From Sideroxydans sp. (GTDB lineage: Bacteria; Pseudomonadota; Gammaproteobacteria; Burkholderiales; Gallionellaceae), in assembly GCA_028707175.1 (NCBI GenBank), contig JAQTUV010000004.1, positions 186,001 through 250,000 of the forward strand: a DNA stretch of 64,000 nt, written 5' to 3'. The notes below the pieces were generated by a model. It was not told the DNA's origin, made no database searches, and saw only the letters and a program-made list of their open reading frames with translations. This document shows positions 42,906-53,257 of the stretch, piece by piece (positions within the stretch are counted from its first letter, which is position 1; each line of letters begins with the position of its first letter). The position numbers and the translations under genes were made by a program.

Positions 42906-44170
42906 TCGTTATTGCCGTCAGTACATGGTTGCCTTGCGCCCATGCAGAGATCGCTATCAGCGCTGCACGGATCTGGCCCGCGCAAGATTACACGCGCCTC
43001 ACGCTCGAATCGAAGCAACCGATCTCGTACAAACTTTTTGCGATCAAAAATCCCGATCGTTTGGTCATCGATTTGGAGGATGTCCAAATCAATGCAGAAC
43101 TGAACACGCTCATTGGCAAGATAGGCGCCGACGATCCGTATATCAAAAGCCTGCGTGTTGGCCGCTTCAAGCCCGGCGTCGTCCGTTTAGTCCTCGATCT
43201 CAAAGCTGAGGCGAAACCTCAGATGTTCAATCTCAAGCCAGTTGCCGAATATGGACATCGCCTACTAATCGATGTGTACCCTGCCGTCTCGCTCGATCCA
43301 CTGATGGCGCTTGCACAACAAGGTGAAAATAAACTCGCCGTCAGTGAACCTGCGGCAGCTTCAGCCCCCCTCGCAGCACCATCAAGCCCCCTGCCGCCAG
43401 CCCGTCCAACACCGATGCCTGCGCCGAGTAAAACAATTCCATCACTCACTACGCGCATGCTCATCATCGCTTTGGATGCAGGGCATGGGGGTGAAGACCC
43501 TGGCGCACATGGACATCGCGGCACGCATGAAAAAAATGTCACGCTCGCCATCGCACGCAAACTCAAGTTACAGATCGACAAGGTCGCAGGCATGCGCGCC
43601 ATTCTGATCAGAGATGGCGACTACTTCATCCCACTTGGTGGGCGGGTCGAAAAAGCGCGCAAAGCCCATGCAGATTTATTTGTCTCGATACATGCTGATG
43701 CCTTCGTCAAACCTCATGCACGCGGTTCGTCTGTGTTCGCCTTGTCTGAACGGGGTGCAACTAGCGCCTCAGCACGTTGGCTGGCGAAGAAAGAAAATGA
43801 AGCCGACCTCATCGGCGGTGTGAATCTCGCCATCAAAGATCCCTATCTGGCACGCACACTGCTCGACCTATCACAAACCGCCACCATCAATGACAGCCTG
43901 AAACTAGCCAAGCATGTACTCAAAGGATTGGGAGACATCAACGAATTACATAGCGGTCATGTAGAACAAGCAGGGTTTGCTGTACTGAAGTCGCCTGATA
44001 CGCCCTCGATCTTGGTTGAGACCGCTTTCATCAGCAATCCCGATGAAGAAAGACGCCTGAATGATGAGGACTATCAAGATCAGATGGCGAGCGCCATATT
44101 AGGCGGGATAAAACGATACTTTGCTGCAAACCCCGCTCTAGCCAAACAAAAGATCGCACAGGGCGAATGA
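42881..44170 (+). CDS. amiC: N-acetylmuramoyl-L-alanine amidase with AMIN domain
   Basis: A 429-aa exported cell-wall hydrolase. Signal peptide 1-22 (ends CAHA), AMIN domain about 25-135 (ARIWPAQDYTRLTLESKQPISYK), a Pro/Ala/Ser linker about 155-190, and an Amidase_3 domain about 195-420. Zinc ligands are in IIALDAGHGGEDPGAHG (His), the Glu in GTHEKNVTLAIA and His in LFVSIHADAF; the catalytic Glu is in ILVETAFISNP. It cleaves septal peptidoglycan during cell separation. It is coupled to tsaE upstream. Confidence 0.93.
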   Translation: MFKHLARLIVIAVSTWLPCAHAEIAISAARIWPAQDYTRLTLESKQPISYKLFAIKNPDRLVIDLEDVQINAELNTLIGKIGADDPYIKSLRVGRFKPGVVRLVLDLKAEAKPQMFNLKPVAEYGHRLLIDVYPAVSLDPLMALAQQGENKLAVSEPAAASAPLAAPSSPLPPARPTPMPAPSKTIPSLTTRMLIIALDAGHGGEDPGAHGHRGTHEKNVTLAIARKLKLQIDKVAGMRAILIRDGDYFIPLGGRVEKARKAHADLFVSIHADAFVKPHARGSSVFALSERGATSASARWLAKKENEADLIGGVNLAIKDPYLARTLLDLSQTATINDSLKLAKHVLKGLGDINELHSGHVEQAGFAVLKSPDTPSILVETAFISNPDEERRLNDEDYQDQMASAILGGIKRYFAANPALAKQKIAQGE

Positions 44171-44184
44171 CCCGCGCGATCTTT
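44149..44184. terminator. Bidirectional terminator between amiC and the hybrid kinase
   Basis: AAAGATCGC pairs with GCGATCTTT, with an inner GGG/CCC pair, spanning the amiC stop. The A and T runs on either side suit both converging genes. Confidence 0.65.
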
Positions 44185-44186
44185 AA

Positions 44187-47100
44187 TCACCACTCGTAAG
44201 CACGAATCGCTGCTTCCAACTCTGCCAGTGCGGCAACCAGATCGGCAATCGCTGCTTCACAACCATCCTGCCCCGCCATCGTTTCGACATTCACGGCGGC
44301 TTGCATCGTTCGTTCTGCACCAAAAATACCGACCATGCCTTTGATGGCATGCGCCCCATGGCGAATCGCTTGCAAATCATGTTGCGCCAATCCGTCAGCG
44401 ATGCTCTTCATCTGCGCGGGGGTATCCTCAAAGAACAGACGCACGATCTCGTCGTACAACTCTTTGCTGTCATCCATCGTCACCCGCGCACTCGCAAAAT
44501 CAGCAACCACGATATCCCCCGTCGCTTGTATCATCTCAACCGTTTTGTCACCCATCCCCTGTGCAACCTTATCCAATTCACGCCACAACAACTCGGTATC
44601 GATAGGCTTCGTCACATAACCATCCATACCGTGGCGTAGACATTCTTCACGCGCGCCCTGCATCGCGTGGGCAGTCATCGCAACAATGGGAACATGCTGT
44701 CCCGTACCTTGCTCTTCTTTACGGATACGTAAAGTCGCCTCATAACCATTCATCTCTGGCATATCAACATCCATCAAAATCGCATCAAAACTTTGTGCTT
44801 GCCACTGCTGTATCGCCTCGATGCCGTTGTTAGCGAGCGTCACCTTATGACCGATCTTTTCGAGAAGACGTATCGCCAAGGTCTGATTCACCAGATTGTC
44901 TTCCGCCACCAACAAATTGAGTTGGCGCTTAGATTCACGCAATGAATGACGCGTGATCAGCGGTGTCTCTGCTTCCGGAGGATTACCCAAAGCGGTCATC
45001 ATCGCATCCAACAATTCGGACTGTGAGATAGGTTTCATCAAATAGCTCGCGATCCCCAATTCACGACAAACTGCGGCATGCCCACGTTGTCCTTCCGAGG
45101 TCAGCATCATCACCGTTGCACCGGCATATTCAGGATGATTGCGGATGCGCCCAGCCAATTCAAAACCATCCATGCCCGGCATCTGCACATCCAGCAGTGC
45201 CATAGCATAGGGCTGTCCCGCCTCTGCGGCATTCGCCAATTCACGCAATGCCTCTTCGCCATTCGCAACAGCAGTCGGATGCATCTTCCAACTCAGCAAC
45301 ATCTCTTGTAGCAGCTTACGATTGGTCGCGTTATCGTCAGCCAGCAACACACGCATGCCCGCCATACTGCCGGTACGCTGATACTTCGCTAACGGCATGT
45401 TCGACACCGTCTGCATATTCAAAGTGAAATGGAAAATACTGCCCTGTCCAACTTCACTCTCTAGGTCTAGATGCCCCCCCATCAATTCAACCAGATTCGA
45501 CGAGATCGTCAGCCCCAGACCTGTGCCACCGTATTTTCGTGTCGTTGAAGTATCGACCTGGGAGAACGAAGCGAACACCGCATTGAATTTATCTTTGGGA
45601 ATGCCAATACCCGTATCGCGTACTGAGAACTTCAACTTGGACCGCATACCCTGGACTTCGCCTTCGCATGCCACCGACACTTCGATCTCACCCAGCTCGG
45701 TAAACTTGATCGCATTGCCAACGAGGTTAACCAACACTTGGCGCAACCGCCCCGGATCACCCAGCAAACGATCAGGCACATCAGGCGAGACGTGTAACAA
45801 TAATTCCAACTGTTTTTGATGCGCACGGATAGCGAGCGACTTCATGGTCTCGCGCAACATCTGCTCAAGCGAGAATTCGATCTCTTCGACATCCATTTTT
45901 CCGGATTCGATCTTAGAGAAATCCAAGATGTCATTCACGATATGCAGCAAGGAATCTGCCGAAGTCTTCACCAAGGACAAATATTCGTGCTGTTCACGGG
46001 TGAGCTCCGTATCCAACGCCAACTCAGTCATTCCGATGATGCCGTTCATTGGCGTACGAATCTCGTGACTCATATTGGCCAAGAAATCACTCTTCACTTT
46101 CGCCGCCTGCTCTGCTGCCAACCTTGACTGACGCATCACCTCTTCCGCTTCTTTACGCTCAGTGATGTCGGCATTGGTTCCCGTCATACGCAGTGCGCGT
46201 CCCTGTTCGTCGCGTTCCACCACCTTACCGTGGGTGTGCACCCATATCCACTTATCATCACCTAGGGCATAGCGATACTCAGCAGAATAGAATTCAAGTT
46301 CCCCTTTTAGCGCAGGTGCCAGTGCCATACGGGTGCGCAAACGATCATCCGGATGGATGTCATTGAACAATCGTTCAATTGTCACAAATGTCTCGTCTGC
46401 CGTGCGCCCCAACATCTCGGCCCACTTGCCCCCCAGATAGATCCGATCACTCTCGATATCCCAATCCCACAACGCAAGATTAGAGCCATCCAAGGCCAAG
46501 TTGAGCCGTTGCTGTGTCAGCTGAATGTACAACTCATTTTTCTTGCGATCTGAGATGTCGCGGAAAGCAACCACCACATTTTCGATCTCCCCATCCTTTA
46601 AGATAGCCTGCGAAGAAACCTCTACGGGGAAAGCTTTACCATCCTTACCGACAAAGACTTGATCGTCGATATGAGATGTCCCCTGTGCCAGCAGATCCAA
46701 CATGATGCGGCAATCGCGCCCACGTAAATGACTGCCATCCGGATTCAGATGATGGATCGTTCTATGCACGGGCATGCCAATGAACTCTGTGCGCGTCCAA
46801 CCCAGCAAGCGCTCCGCTTCCGAGTTCATATATACACAATTGCCGTCCGCCCCCTGCACATACAAGCCCTCACTCAATGTCTCGGTGATGTGCTCATAAA
46901 AGGCGCTTTGATCTTGCAGGCGTTGATCCATTTCTTTGCGTGCCGTGATGTCCGTACGTATCGAGATGTATTGAATCGGCTCGCCTTGCTTATCTAAGAA
47001 CGGCACGATGGTCGATTCAACCCAATAGAACGTCCCGTCTTTGCGCTTATTGCGGATCTCGCCATGCCATATCTCACCTTTCGAGATCACGCGCCACATC

Positions 47101-47900
47101 TCGGCGAAATAGCCATGCGGGTGATAAGCCGAATTCAACATCGCATGGTCCTGCCCAAGCAATTCATCGGCACTGTATAGACTGATGTCGACGAATTTCT
47201 GATTCACATAAACGATCTTGCCTGCTGGATTGGCGATACTCACAATGGCATGTTGATCCAGCGCATGCTTCTGGAACTCCAGCTCACTCAAGGTCGCTTG
47301 GATGCGTGCATAAGCAAACCGAAGATCACTTTCCGCTTGCTGTCGTGAACTGACATCTTGGAACGAGACCAACACGCCTGTCAGGGTTCCCTCAGAAGTG
47401 ATCGGACGAGATCGAAACTCGATGGGGATAAAACGCCCATCACACGCCACAAAGAAACCATTACCATCGATCGGCTTGCCACTTTCGATCACTTTGAGAT
47501 GCGGACTGGTTTCCTCAATCATCACCCCGCTATCAGACTGGTGATGTTGCACCATCTTGTGCATCGCTTTGCCGATCAACTCTTGTTCTTGCCAACCCAG
47601 CACGGCTACCGCCGCCGCATTCATGAAGGTGAGATTACCCAATGCATCAGTGGCATACACCCCGTCGCTCAAGGTGTCGAGCAACGTGCGCGTCATCTCC
47701 GCATTTTGCAAACGCATACGTTCATTAACGGCGTTCAGCTCAGTCGTGTTCATCAACAACACGTTCTGCAACATACGTTGCTCTTTATCCACCTCGTGAT
47801 AATAGCTATCGATGGTTTCAAACAAAGGACGTAGCGCCTCGTCGGGCGCGAAGTCCTTTCCAAGGTGACGCCGCAATTGGCGTTCGAGCAAGCGATGCAT
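44187..47900 (-). CDS. Multi-PAS hybrid histidine kinase with two receivers and Hpt
   Basis: A 1237-aa soluble kinase. A helical N-terminus is followed by four PAS domains (about 68-190, 200-320, 335-455, 465-590), HisKA about 610-675 (FLANMSHEIRTPMNGIIGMTEL), HATPase about 720-835 (N box VNLVGNAIKFTE, G1 DTGIGIP, G2 YGGTGLGLTIS), two receivers (phospho-Asp in ALLDVQMPGMDG and AILMDVDMPEMNG) and a C-terminal Hpt (HGAHAIKGMVGIFGA). No DNA-binding output is present, so phosphate must pass to a separate regulator; the HD-GYP protein at the head of this operon is a good candidate. AGGATAT precedes the ATG, 10 bases after the FIST gene. Confidence 0.93.
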   Translation of the reverse strand: MHRLLERQLRRHLGKDFAPDEALRPLFETIDSYYHEVDKEQRMLQNVLLMNTTELNAVNERMRLQNAEMTRTLLDTLSDGVYATDALGNLTFMNAAAVAVLGWQEQELIGKAMHKMVQHHQSDSGVMIEETSPHLKVIESGKPIDGNGFFVACDGRFIPIEFRSRPITSEGTLTGVLVSFQDVSSRQQAESDLRFAYARIQATLSELEFQKHALDQHAIVSIANPAGKIVYVNQKFVDISLYSADELLGQDHAMLNSAYHPHGYFAEMWRVISKGEIWHGEIRNKRKDGTFYWVESTIVPFLDKQGEPIQYISIRTDITARKEMDQRLQDQSAFYEHITETLSEGLYVQGADGNCVYMNSEAERLLGWTRTEFIGMPVHRTIHHLNPDGSHLRGRDCRIMLDLLAQGTSHIDDQVFVGKDGKAFPVEVSSQAILKDGEIENVVVAFRDISDRKKNELYIQLTQQRLNLALDGSNLALWDWDIESDRIYLGGKWAEMLGRTADETFVTIERLFNDIHPDDRLRTRMALAPALKGELEFYSAEYRYALGDDKWIWVHTHGKVVERDEQGRALRMTGTNADITERKEAEEVMRQSRLAAEQAAKVKSDFLANMSHEIRTPMNGIIGMTELALDTELTREQHEYLSLVKTSADSLLHIVNDILDFSKIESGKMDVEEIEFSLEQMLRETMKSLAIRAHQKQLELLLHVSPDVPDRLLGDPGRLRQVLVNLVGNAIKFTELGEIEVSVACEGEVQGMRSKLKFSVRDTGIGIPKDKFNAVFASFSQVDTSTTRKYGGTGLGLTISSNLVELMGGHLDLESEVGQGSIFHFTLNMQTVSNMPLAKYQRTGSMAGMRVLLADDNATNRKLLQEMLLSWKMHPTAVANGEEALRELANAAEAGQPYAMALLDVQMPGMDGFELAGRIRNHPEYAGATVMMLTSEGQRGHAAVCRELGIASYLMKPISQSELLDAMMTALGNPPEAETPLITRHSLRESKRQLNLLVAEDNLVNQTLAIRLLEKIGHKVTLANNGIEAIQQWQAQSFDAILMDVDMPEMNGYEATLRIRKEEQGTGQHVPIVAMTAHAMQGAREECLRHGMDGYVTKPIDTELLWRELDKVAQGMGDKTVEMIQATGDIVVADFASARVTMDDSKELYDEIVRLFFEDTPAQMKSIADGLAQHDLQAIRHGAHAIKGMVGIFGAERTMQAAVNVETMAGQDGCEAAIADLVAALAELEAAIRAYEW

Positions 47901-47909
47901 GGCTATATC

Positions 47910-49025
47910 CTATTCATAAAGCGTGGTGAGCGTCATCGTTTGGTTGTGCAACTCACAGCGCATCACGTCGCTAAATGGCGCCAATTCACCATAAGAATAG
48001 AAGCCCGTGATCGTGGTGGCAGCGCCAAGTTGCGCCTGAACAATATCCAACTCCTCTTCGGTAAGCTGCCCCATCACCAAGCGACGCCCCACGCAACTGA
48101 CCACCAAGCACAATCCATTCGCGGCCTTATCCGCAGGCTGCGCCGCCTCAGCTGCCAAACCTGCGTTATCAATCAAACTATCCAAATTGGTGCGCATCAA
48201 TTTGCATAAATAACCTTGCGGCACATCGCCTGCGAACGTCAGGCTTTGTGTCGCCTCGTCCACAGCAAGCAAAGTACGTATCAGCGGCGTTGCCGCTTTG
48301 TTGGCTTGGATACTCAAAGGAAAGTGCAATCCACTAGCAGGTAGTTCAGCGGCCATCTCACCCAAATATTTTTTGTACAACTTGAGCGCGGGTTCACCGT
48401 CGATCTCAAACACCACGTTTGCCGTTGATCTCGTCACCACACGTTCTGCCCCAAACTCTTCCCAGCCCGCAAAGCAACCGCTCTTTATCTTGATATCGCC
48501 GTAAAAACCCAGTGCGGCGATACGCGCTGTCTGCGCAGGGCCATCCGCCATCACCCACGTCTTTCCGAAGCGCGTGCCATCCCCCGCCAGCCCACCTGTC
48601 ACCGCAATACCTGCCGCATTCAAGCCTTGCGCCAAGTCACTGCCATTCACATTCAATCCGTCTGATAAAACGAATACATGACGCAGATCATCTGCCTGCA
48701 ATTCACTCATTAGTTGCTTACCTAACACTTGCGCACTTACGCCCGCCTCCACATCCGCCCAAGCCAGCCGCACCGAACTGCGTTCTAACTGGATAACAGT
48801 CGCAACCACATCACCATCGCTAATATTCACCCCCAATACACTTCCCGAGGATGAGCACCCCACGATATGAGCCTGCAAAAAACGCTGACGCAATTCGTTA
48901 AAGCAAGCGGCACTTTGAAAATACTCGACATCGGCAAACACCACCACCAAGTTAGCCGTTGCGGCAAAATCTGGTGCATTTTCCCATCCCGATGTTTCTG
49001 TCCAACGTATCTGAGCAGTTTTCAT
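47910..49025 (-). CDS. FIST-domain sensory protein
   Basis: A 371-aa soluble protein with FIST_N (about 25-220: HIVGCSSSGSVLG, ISDGDVVATVI, VTGGLAGDG) and FIST_C (about 225-355: EPALKLYKKYLGE, GYLCKLMRTN, ITGFYSYGELAPF). FIST proteins are thought to sense small molecules such as amino acids and are often encoded with kinases or cyclases; one family member of this kind detects and relays signals to c-di-GMP control. It lies between two hybrid kinases, as an input protein for one or both. Confidence 0.88.
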   Translation of the reverse strand: MKTAQIRWTETSGWENAPDFAATANLVVVFADVEYFQSAACFNELRQRFLQAHIVGCSSSGSVLGVNISDGDVVATVIQLERSSVRLAWADVEAGVSAQVLGKQLMSELQADDLRHVFVLSDGLNVNGSDLAQGLNAAGIAVTGGLAGDGTRFGKTWVMADGPAQTARIAALGFYGDIKIKSGCFAGWEEFGAERVVTRSTANVVFEIDGEPALKLYKKYLGEMAAELPASGLHFPLSIQANKAATPLIRTLLAVDEATQSLTFAGDVPQGYLCKLMRTNLDSLIDNAGLAAEAAQPADKAANGLCLVVSCVGRRLVMGQLTEEELDIVQAQLGAATTITGFYSYGELAPFSDVMRCELHNQTMTLTTLYE

Positions 49026-49037
49026 ATTTCCTCCCGT

Positions 49038-52000
49038 TTAAACAGCAATTGGTGTTCCAATTAAATTTCGATGCATCGTTAATTCGCCTGCCAACCAATC
49101 CAATGCCTCAGCCAGCTCCGCATAGTGCGCACCATGCTCAACCCCTGGCTGTTGCTCGATCCGCTCAGCGATGAGCGCGATCTCGTCCACAGCAAAGGCC
49201 GACAGCATCCCTTTGATGGTATGCCCCAAATAACGGATCTGATCTGCATCACCCGTCTTGATCGCGGCTTGTAGCTTCTCTAGATAAAGGGGGTAATCTT
49301 TTAAATAAACCCGCACCATCTCACTGAACAGTTCAGCGTCATCCCCCATCATTGCCAACGTGCGTGTGATCTCAAACTGATGCCTCACTGCAGGAATGGC
49401 AGAAGACATAGGGTCGACGATCTCTCCTTGAGACACTCCGATGCTTTCCAACTCCAGCCACAACGCTTGTGTATTGATTGGCTTGGTCAAGTATGCGTCC
49501 ATACCATGGCTCAAACATTTTTCGCGCGCGCCCTGCATCGCATGCGCTGTCAATCCAATGATGGGCACATGTCCACTGCTTTCCAGTTCGATTAGCCGTA
49601 TCTGTTCGGTCGCGTCATAACCATTGAGCTCAGGCATATCGACATCCATCAAAATGAGGTCGTAACCACCTTGCTGCCATTTATCCACCGCGATCAAACC
49701 GTTGTCCGCCACCTCGACCTCGTGTCCGAATTTTTGCAACAAACGCACCGCCAATATTTGATTCACTTTGTTATCTTCGGCAAGCAAGATGTGTAGATTA
49801 CGTTTGCTCTGCTGGATTGCACGTTGTGTAACCTGTTGTGCCTCCTGCGCATCCGCAAGGCCCAGTGCACTCTGCAATGCAACAAGCAACTCAAACTGAG
49901 TGAACGGCTTGAGCACACTGGCTGATACGGATGCTGTCTCGCAGCGCAGCGCATCCACGCCCTGTTTATCTGCGGTCAGCATCATGATCGACGGCACCGA
50001 GGGCAAAAGCTTGCGTATCTGTTCCAAGACTGCAAATCCATCTGCTTGTGGCATATTGGCATCAATCAACACCACGGCGAAATCGTCACTTGCCGCACCC
50101 GCACGTGCCACTTCCAAACTCGCTTGGTCAACTTCAGCAACCGCCACAGGGCGCATACCAAACGAATGCAATAACTTAGTTGTGATAACACGCGCCATCT
50201 CGTTGTCATCCACCACCAAAACCGGCCGCCCCATTAACTGCGAACTATCGAGCTGCGATTGCGCCTCCTCATCAGGGCAAGCCAATACCACTTGCGCATG
50301 GAATGTACTGCCTTTACCCACTTCGCTCTCGACACGGATTGAACCTTGCATCAACGCGACCAAACGCGTACAGATAGTGAGACCCAATCCTGTGCCGCCG
50401 TACTTACGAGTGGTTGAGGTATCCGCTTGCGAGAACGATTCAAAAATCGCTTGTTGCTTATCCGCAGGAATACCGATTCCCGTGTCACTCACGCTCAAAC
50501 ACAACATGACCTTATTCGTTTCATTGGGGAGTGGTCGCAATGATGCGCTCACAACAATTTCCCCCTGCTCAGTAAATTTGATGGCATTGCCGATGAGGTT
50601 CAACACGATCTGGCGCAAGCGTCCGGGATCGCCTAACAAGCGACGAGGAAGCGTCGGATCAATATCCATTAACAGCTCCAACCCCTTTTGATGTGCGCGC
50701 AATGCAGCTGCACGGACACTTTGCGAAAGCATACTGTGCGGACAAAACTCAACAGCTTCGAGGCCCATCTTGCCCGCCTCAATCTTAGAAAAATCGAGAA
50801 TGTCATTCACAATATCCAGCAAGGCATCCGCTGAATTTTTCACCATCCCCAGATACTCTCTTTGCTCAGGTTTGAGGTCCGTGTCCAAGGTCAATTCAGT
50901 CATTCCGATGATGCCGTTCATCGGCGTACGAATCTCATGACTCATATTGGCGAGGAAATCACTCTTTGCTTGGCTTGCCTCTTCCGCAGCCAATTTTGCC
51001 GCCAGCATGTCTGCGTCAGCCTGTTTACGCGCAGTGATATCCGATCCGATGGACACGTAGCGGATTGGCTTACCTGATTCATCCATGAACGGCACAATGG
51101 CCGAATCAACCCAATAATCGCTACCGTCTTTGCGGCGATTCCTCACCTCGTTACGCCATATGTCACCGCGTCCAATCACCGTCCTCATCTCTTGGAAAAA
51201 CGCCTTGGGGTGATACCCCGAATTCAACACGCGATGGTCTTGACCTATCAACTCCTCACGCGTGTATTGACTGATCTCAGCGAACTTATCGTTGGTATAA
51301 ACAATCTTGCCCGCACTGTCTGCAACACTCACGATGGCATGTTGATCCAAAGCGAATTTCTGAAACTCTAATTCACGCACAGATTCCGCCAAGGTATTCC
51401 GCGCCTGACTCAGGCTGGACATAATCCACGCCACGTAACACAGCATGAATACCGACAACAAGGCCATCAATAACTTATAACGCGAGGCGCTATATTCGCG
51501 GTGCGTGAAGTCCTCGTTATATTGCTCCAGCAAACTATTGCCTTGCTCTGTCGTGACGGCTTGAGTAATTTCACGGGTGAACTCATCGACCTCATTCTTA
51601 TGTTCAAGGATGAGCTCGGTATGGCGCGTCAATTCAAGCAGGATAGGACTACCCGCTGGCAACTTCTTCTCTAATTGATGCAGATCTTCGTGGATAGCGG
51701 CTTTCAAGCCATCGCTCGCGTTGTGATCGAACAGCATCACTTTTTCCAACAAATCATGTAACAAAGAGCGCAGCGCCAGATCGGTTTTCGCACTTTCCAA
51801 ATGCACACCGACAGCCACCGGAAAGTAGCTCAATGAATTGCGCAATACCGCATTGTGTGACTTGAATCGTTCGATCAATTCGAATTTGGATTTGAACGAT
51901 GCTTGGTAGAGTATGTATGAGCGTTGAATCGGCGACTCACCTTGGCTGAACAGTTCAGGCTTATCTCGACCAATCGTAGCAAGTAATTTCAGAATATGCT

Positions 52001-52217
52001 TTTCGGTATCCACGAGGGGATCGTAATTCTTGAGCTGACCATATCGTGATTGCAAAACGAACTGATTCAAGCGAGCATCCTGCTGATGCAGCTGCTCAAA
52101 ATGTTGCACGATACGCACATGCAAGGGGATGCTGATCTGCATTGATTGCACATATAGCCAACCCAACAGTCCCAACGCTGCCAACCAGAACAACGCTTTC
52201 AGTGGAAGCTGCCTCAT
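49038..52217 (-). CDS. Membrane hybrid histidine kinase with two receivers and Hpt
   Basis: A 1059-aa kinase. Membrane helices at about 7-25 and 255-275 border a helical periplasmic domain of the DAHL type (about 30-250). Then PAS about 285-405, HisKA about 425-490 (FLANMSHEIRTPMNGIIGMTEL), HATPase about 535-650, a first receiver (VLVVDDNEMARV and LIDANMPQADG), a second receiver (ILLAEDNKVNQI and LMDVDMPELNG) and Hpt (YLGHTIKGMLSAF). It resembles the second kinase of the operon in its catalytic part but has a different input. The start overlaps the peroxidase stop (ATGA at 52214). Confidence 0.93.
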   Translation of the reverse strand: MRQLPLKALFWLAALGLLGWLYVQSMQISIPLHVRIVQHFEQLHQQDARLNQFVLQSRYGQLKNYDPLVDTEKHILKLLATIGRDKPELFSQGESPIQRSYILYQASFKSKFELIERFKSHNAVLRNSLSYFPVAVGVHLESAKTDLALRSLLHDLLEKVMLFDHNASDGLKAAIHEDLHQLEKKLPAGSPILLELTRHTELILEHKNEVDEFTREITQAVTTEQGNSLLEQYNEDFTHREYSASRYKLLMALLSVFMLCYVAWIMSSLSQARNTLAESVRELEFQKFALDQHAIVSVADSAGKIVYTNDKFAEISQYTREELIGQDHRVLNSGYHPKAFFQEMRTVIGRGDIWRNEVRNRRKDGSDYWVDSAIVPFMDESGKPIRYVSIGSDITARKQADADMLAAKLAAEEASQAKSDFLANMSHEIRTPMNGIIGMTELTLDTDLKPEQREYLGMVKNSADALLDIVNDILDFSKIEAGKMGLEAVEFCPHSMLSQSVRAAALRAHQKGLELLMDIDPTLPRRLLGDPGRLRQIVLNLIGNAIKFTEQGEIVVSASLRPLPNETNKVMLCLSVSDTGIGIPADKQQAIFESFSQADTSTTRKYGGTGLGLTICTRLVALMQGSIRVESEVGKGSTFHAQVVLACPDEEAQSQLDSSQLMGRPVLVVDDNEMARVITTKLLHSFGMRPVAVAEVDQASLEVARAGAASDDFAVVLIDANMPQADGFAVLEQIRKLLPSVPSIMMLTADKQGVDALRCETASVSASVLKPFTQFELLVALQSALGLADAQEAQQVTQRAIQQSKRNLHILLAEDNKVNQILAVRLLQKFGHEVEVADNGLIAVDKWQQGGYDLILMDVDMPELNGYDATEQIRLIELESSGHVPIIGLTAHAMQGAREKCLSHGMDAYLTKPINTQALWLELESIGVSQGEIVDPMSSAIPAVRHQFEITRTLAMMGDDAELFSEMVRVYLKDYPLYLEKLQAAIKTGDADQIRYLGHTIKGMLSAFAVDEIALIAERIEQQPGVEHGAHYAELAEALDWLAGELTMHRNLIGTPIAV

Positions 52218-53257
52218 AGCGGTGCTCCACGATATTGCCCCGTCAACGTATTCAAGAATGCGACGATGCTCTTTACATCCTCAGCAGGCATCGGACGTCC
52301 CAATTGATATTTCGCCATGATCGCCACCGCTTGTTCCAGCGTATCTGCGTAACCGTCATGGAAATAGGGAGCGGTCAACGCCACATTGCGTAAACCCGGC
52401 ACTCGGAACTCGTGCATGTTATGGGGCTCTTGAGTGAGATTGAAACGGCCATTATCGGCCTCGGTGAGATTGCCTCTGTCGGCAAAATAATCTCCCGTCA
52501 GGCCCATCTTCCCGTACATATTCCCCCCCAGATTCACCCCTTGATGGCAAGAGGCGCAGCCATAGAATTGAAACAATTGGTAACCCGCCTTCTCCGTCTC
52601 CGTCAAAGCAGCCTCATCACCACGTAAGTACTGATCAAAACGAGAGTTGGGGGTCAATAAAGAACGTTCAAAACTGGCAATCACATCTTTGATGTTCTCC
52701 GCAGTGATGCCATCGGAATAAAGCGCGTTGAACTGTTGCGGATAACGCTTATCCTGAGTGAGCTTGCTAACGACTTGTTTCCAGTTCGAGGCCATCTCTT
52801 GCGGATGATTTAGCGGCCCTTCGATTTGAGCCTCCAAAGTGGGTGCTCGACCATCCCAAAATTGCACCGGATTCAGAACACTATTAAACACGGTCGGCGT
52901 ATTCACTGCGCCGATGCCGCCTGCCACACCGATCGAGCGATATCGATTATCAACGCCCCCGGTTTTTAAATTGTGACAACTCGCACAACTAATGCTGTCA
53001 TCTTTTGAAAGACGAACTTCATTAAAGAGCGCTTCACCTAGCTCAACCTTCTTCGGATCATTCCTGATCTGATGCGGCAAAGGGCGCGTCACATTGAAAT
53101 TGACCCTCATCGGTGCAATGGTGGCCTCTTCATCGATCTCATCCATCTTGGGCCAAAAATACACACCCGTCGCAAGCAATGCGACCATCATCACCCCGCC
53201 TAACCAAAAACGGTGCGAATCAATCCAGCGAACGATCTCTGAGTTCAATTTCTTCAT
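52214..53257 (-). CDS. Di-haem cytochrome c peroxidase (MauG/CcpA family)
   Basis: A 347-aa protein with an N-terminal membrane anchor (about 18-36, LGGVMMVALLATGVYFW) and two c-type haem sites, CASCH at 91-95 and 234-238. VQFWDGRAPTLEAQIEGPL, FNLTQEPHNMHEFRVPGLRNVALTAPYFHDGYADTLEQAV and the closing IVAFLNTLTG are typical of bacterial cytochrome c peroxidases. It would reduce peroxide in the periplasm, or act like MauG relatives as an oxidant of proteins. ATG 53257 lies inside the end of the HD-GYP gene, so coupling is likely; the frame opens earlier at 53350. Its place in a signalling operon is unusual. Confidence 0.9.
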   Translation of the reverse strand: MKKLNSEIVRWIDSHRFWLGGVMMVALLATGVYFWPKMDEIDEEATIAPMRVNFNVTRPLPHQIRNDPKKVELGEALFNEVRLSKDDSISCASCHNLKTGGVDNRYRSIGVAGGIGAVNTPTVFNSVLNPVQFWDGRAPTLEAQIEGPLNHPQEMASNWKQVVSKLTQDKRYPQQFNALYSDGITAENIKDVIASFERSLLTPNSRFDQYLRGDEAALTETEKAGYQLFQFYGCASCHQGVNLGGNMYGKMGLTGDYFADRGNLTEADNGRFNLTQEPHNMHEFRVPGLRNVALTAPYFHDGYADTLEQAVAIMAKYQLGRPMPAEDVKSIVAFLNTLTGQYRGAPL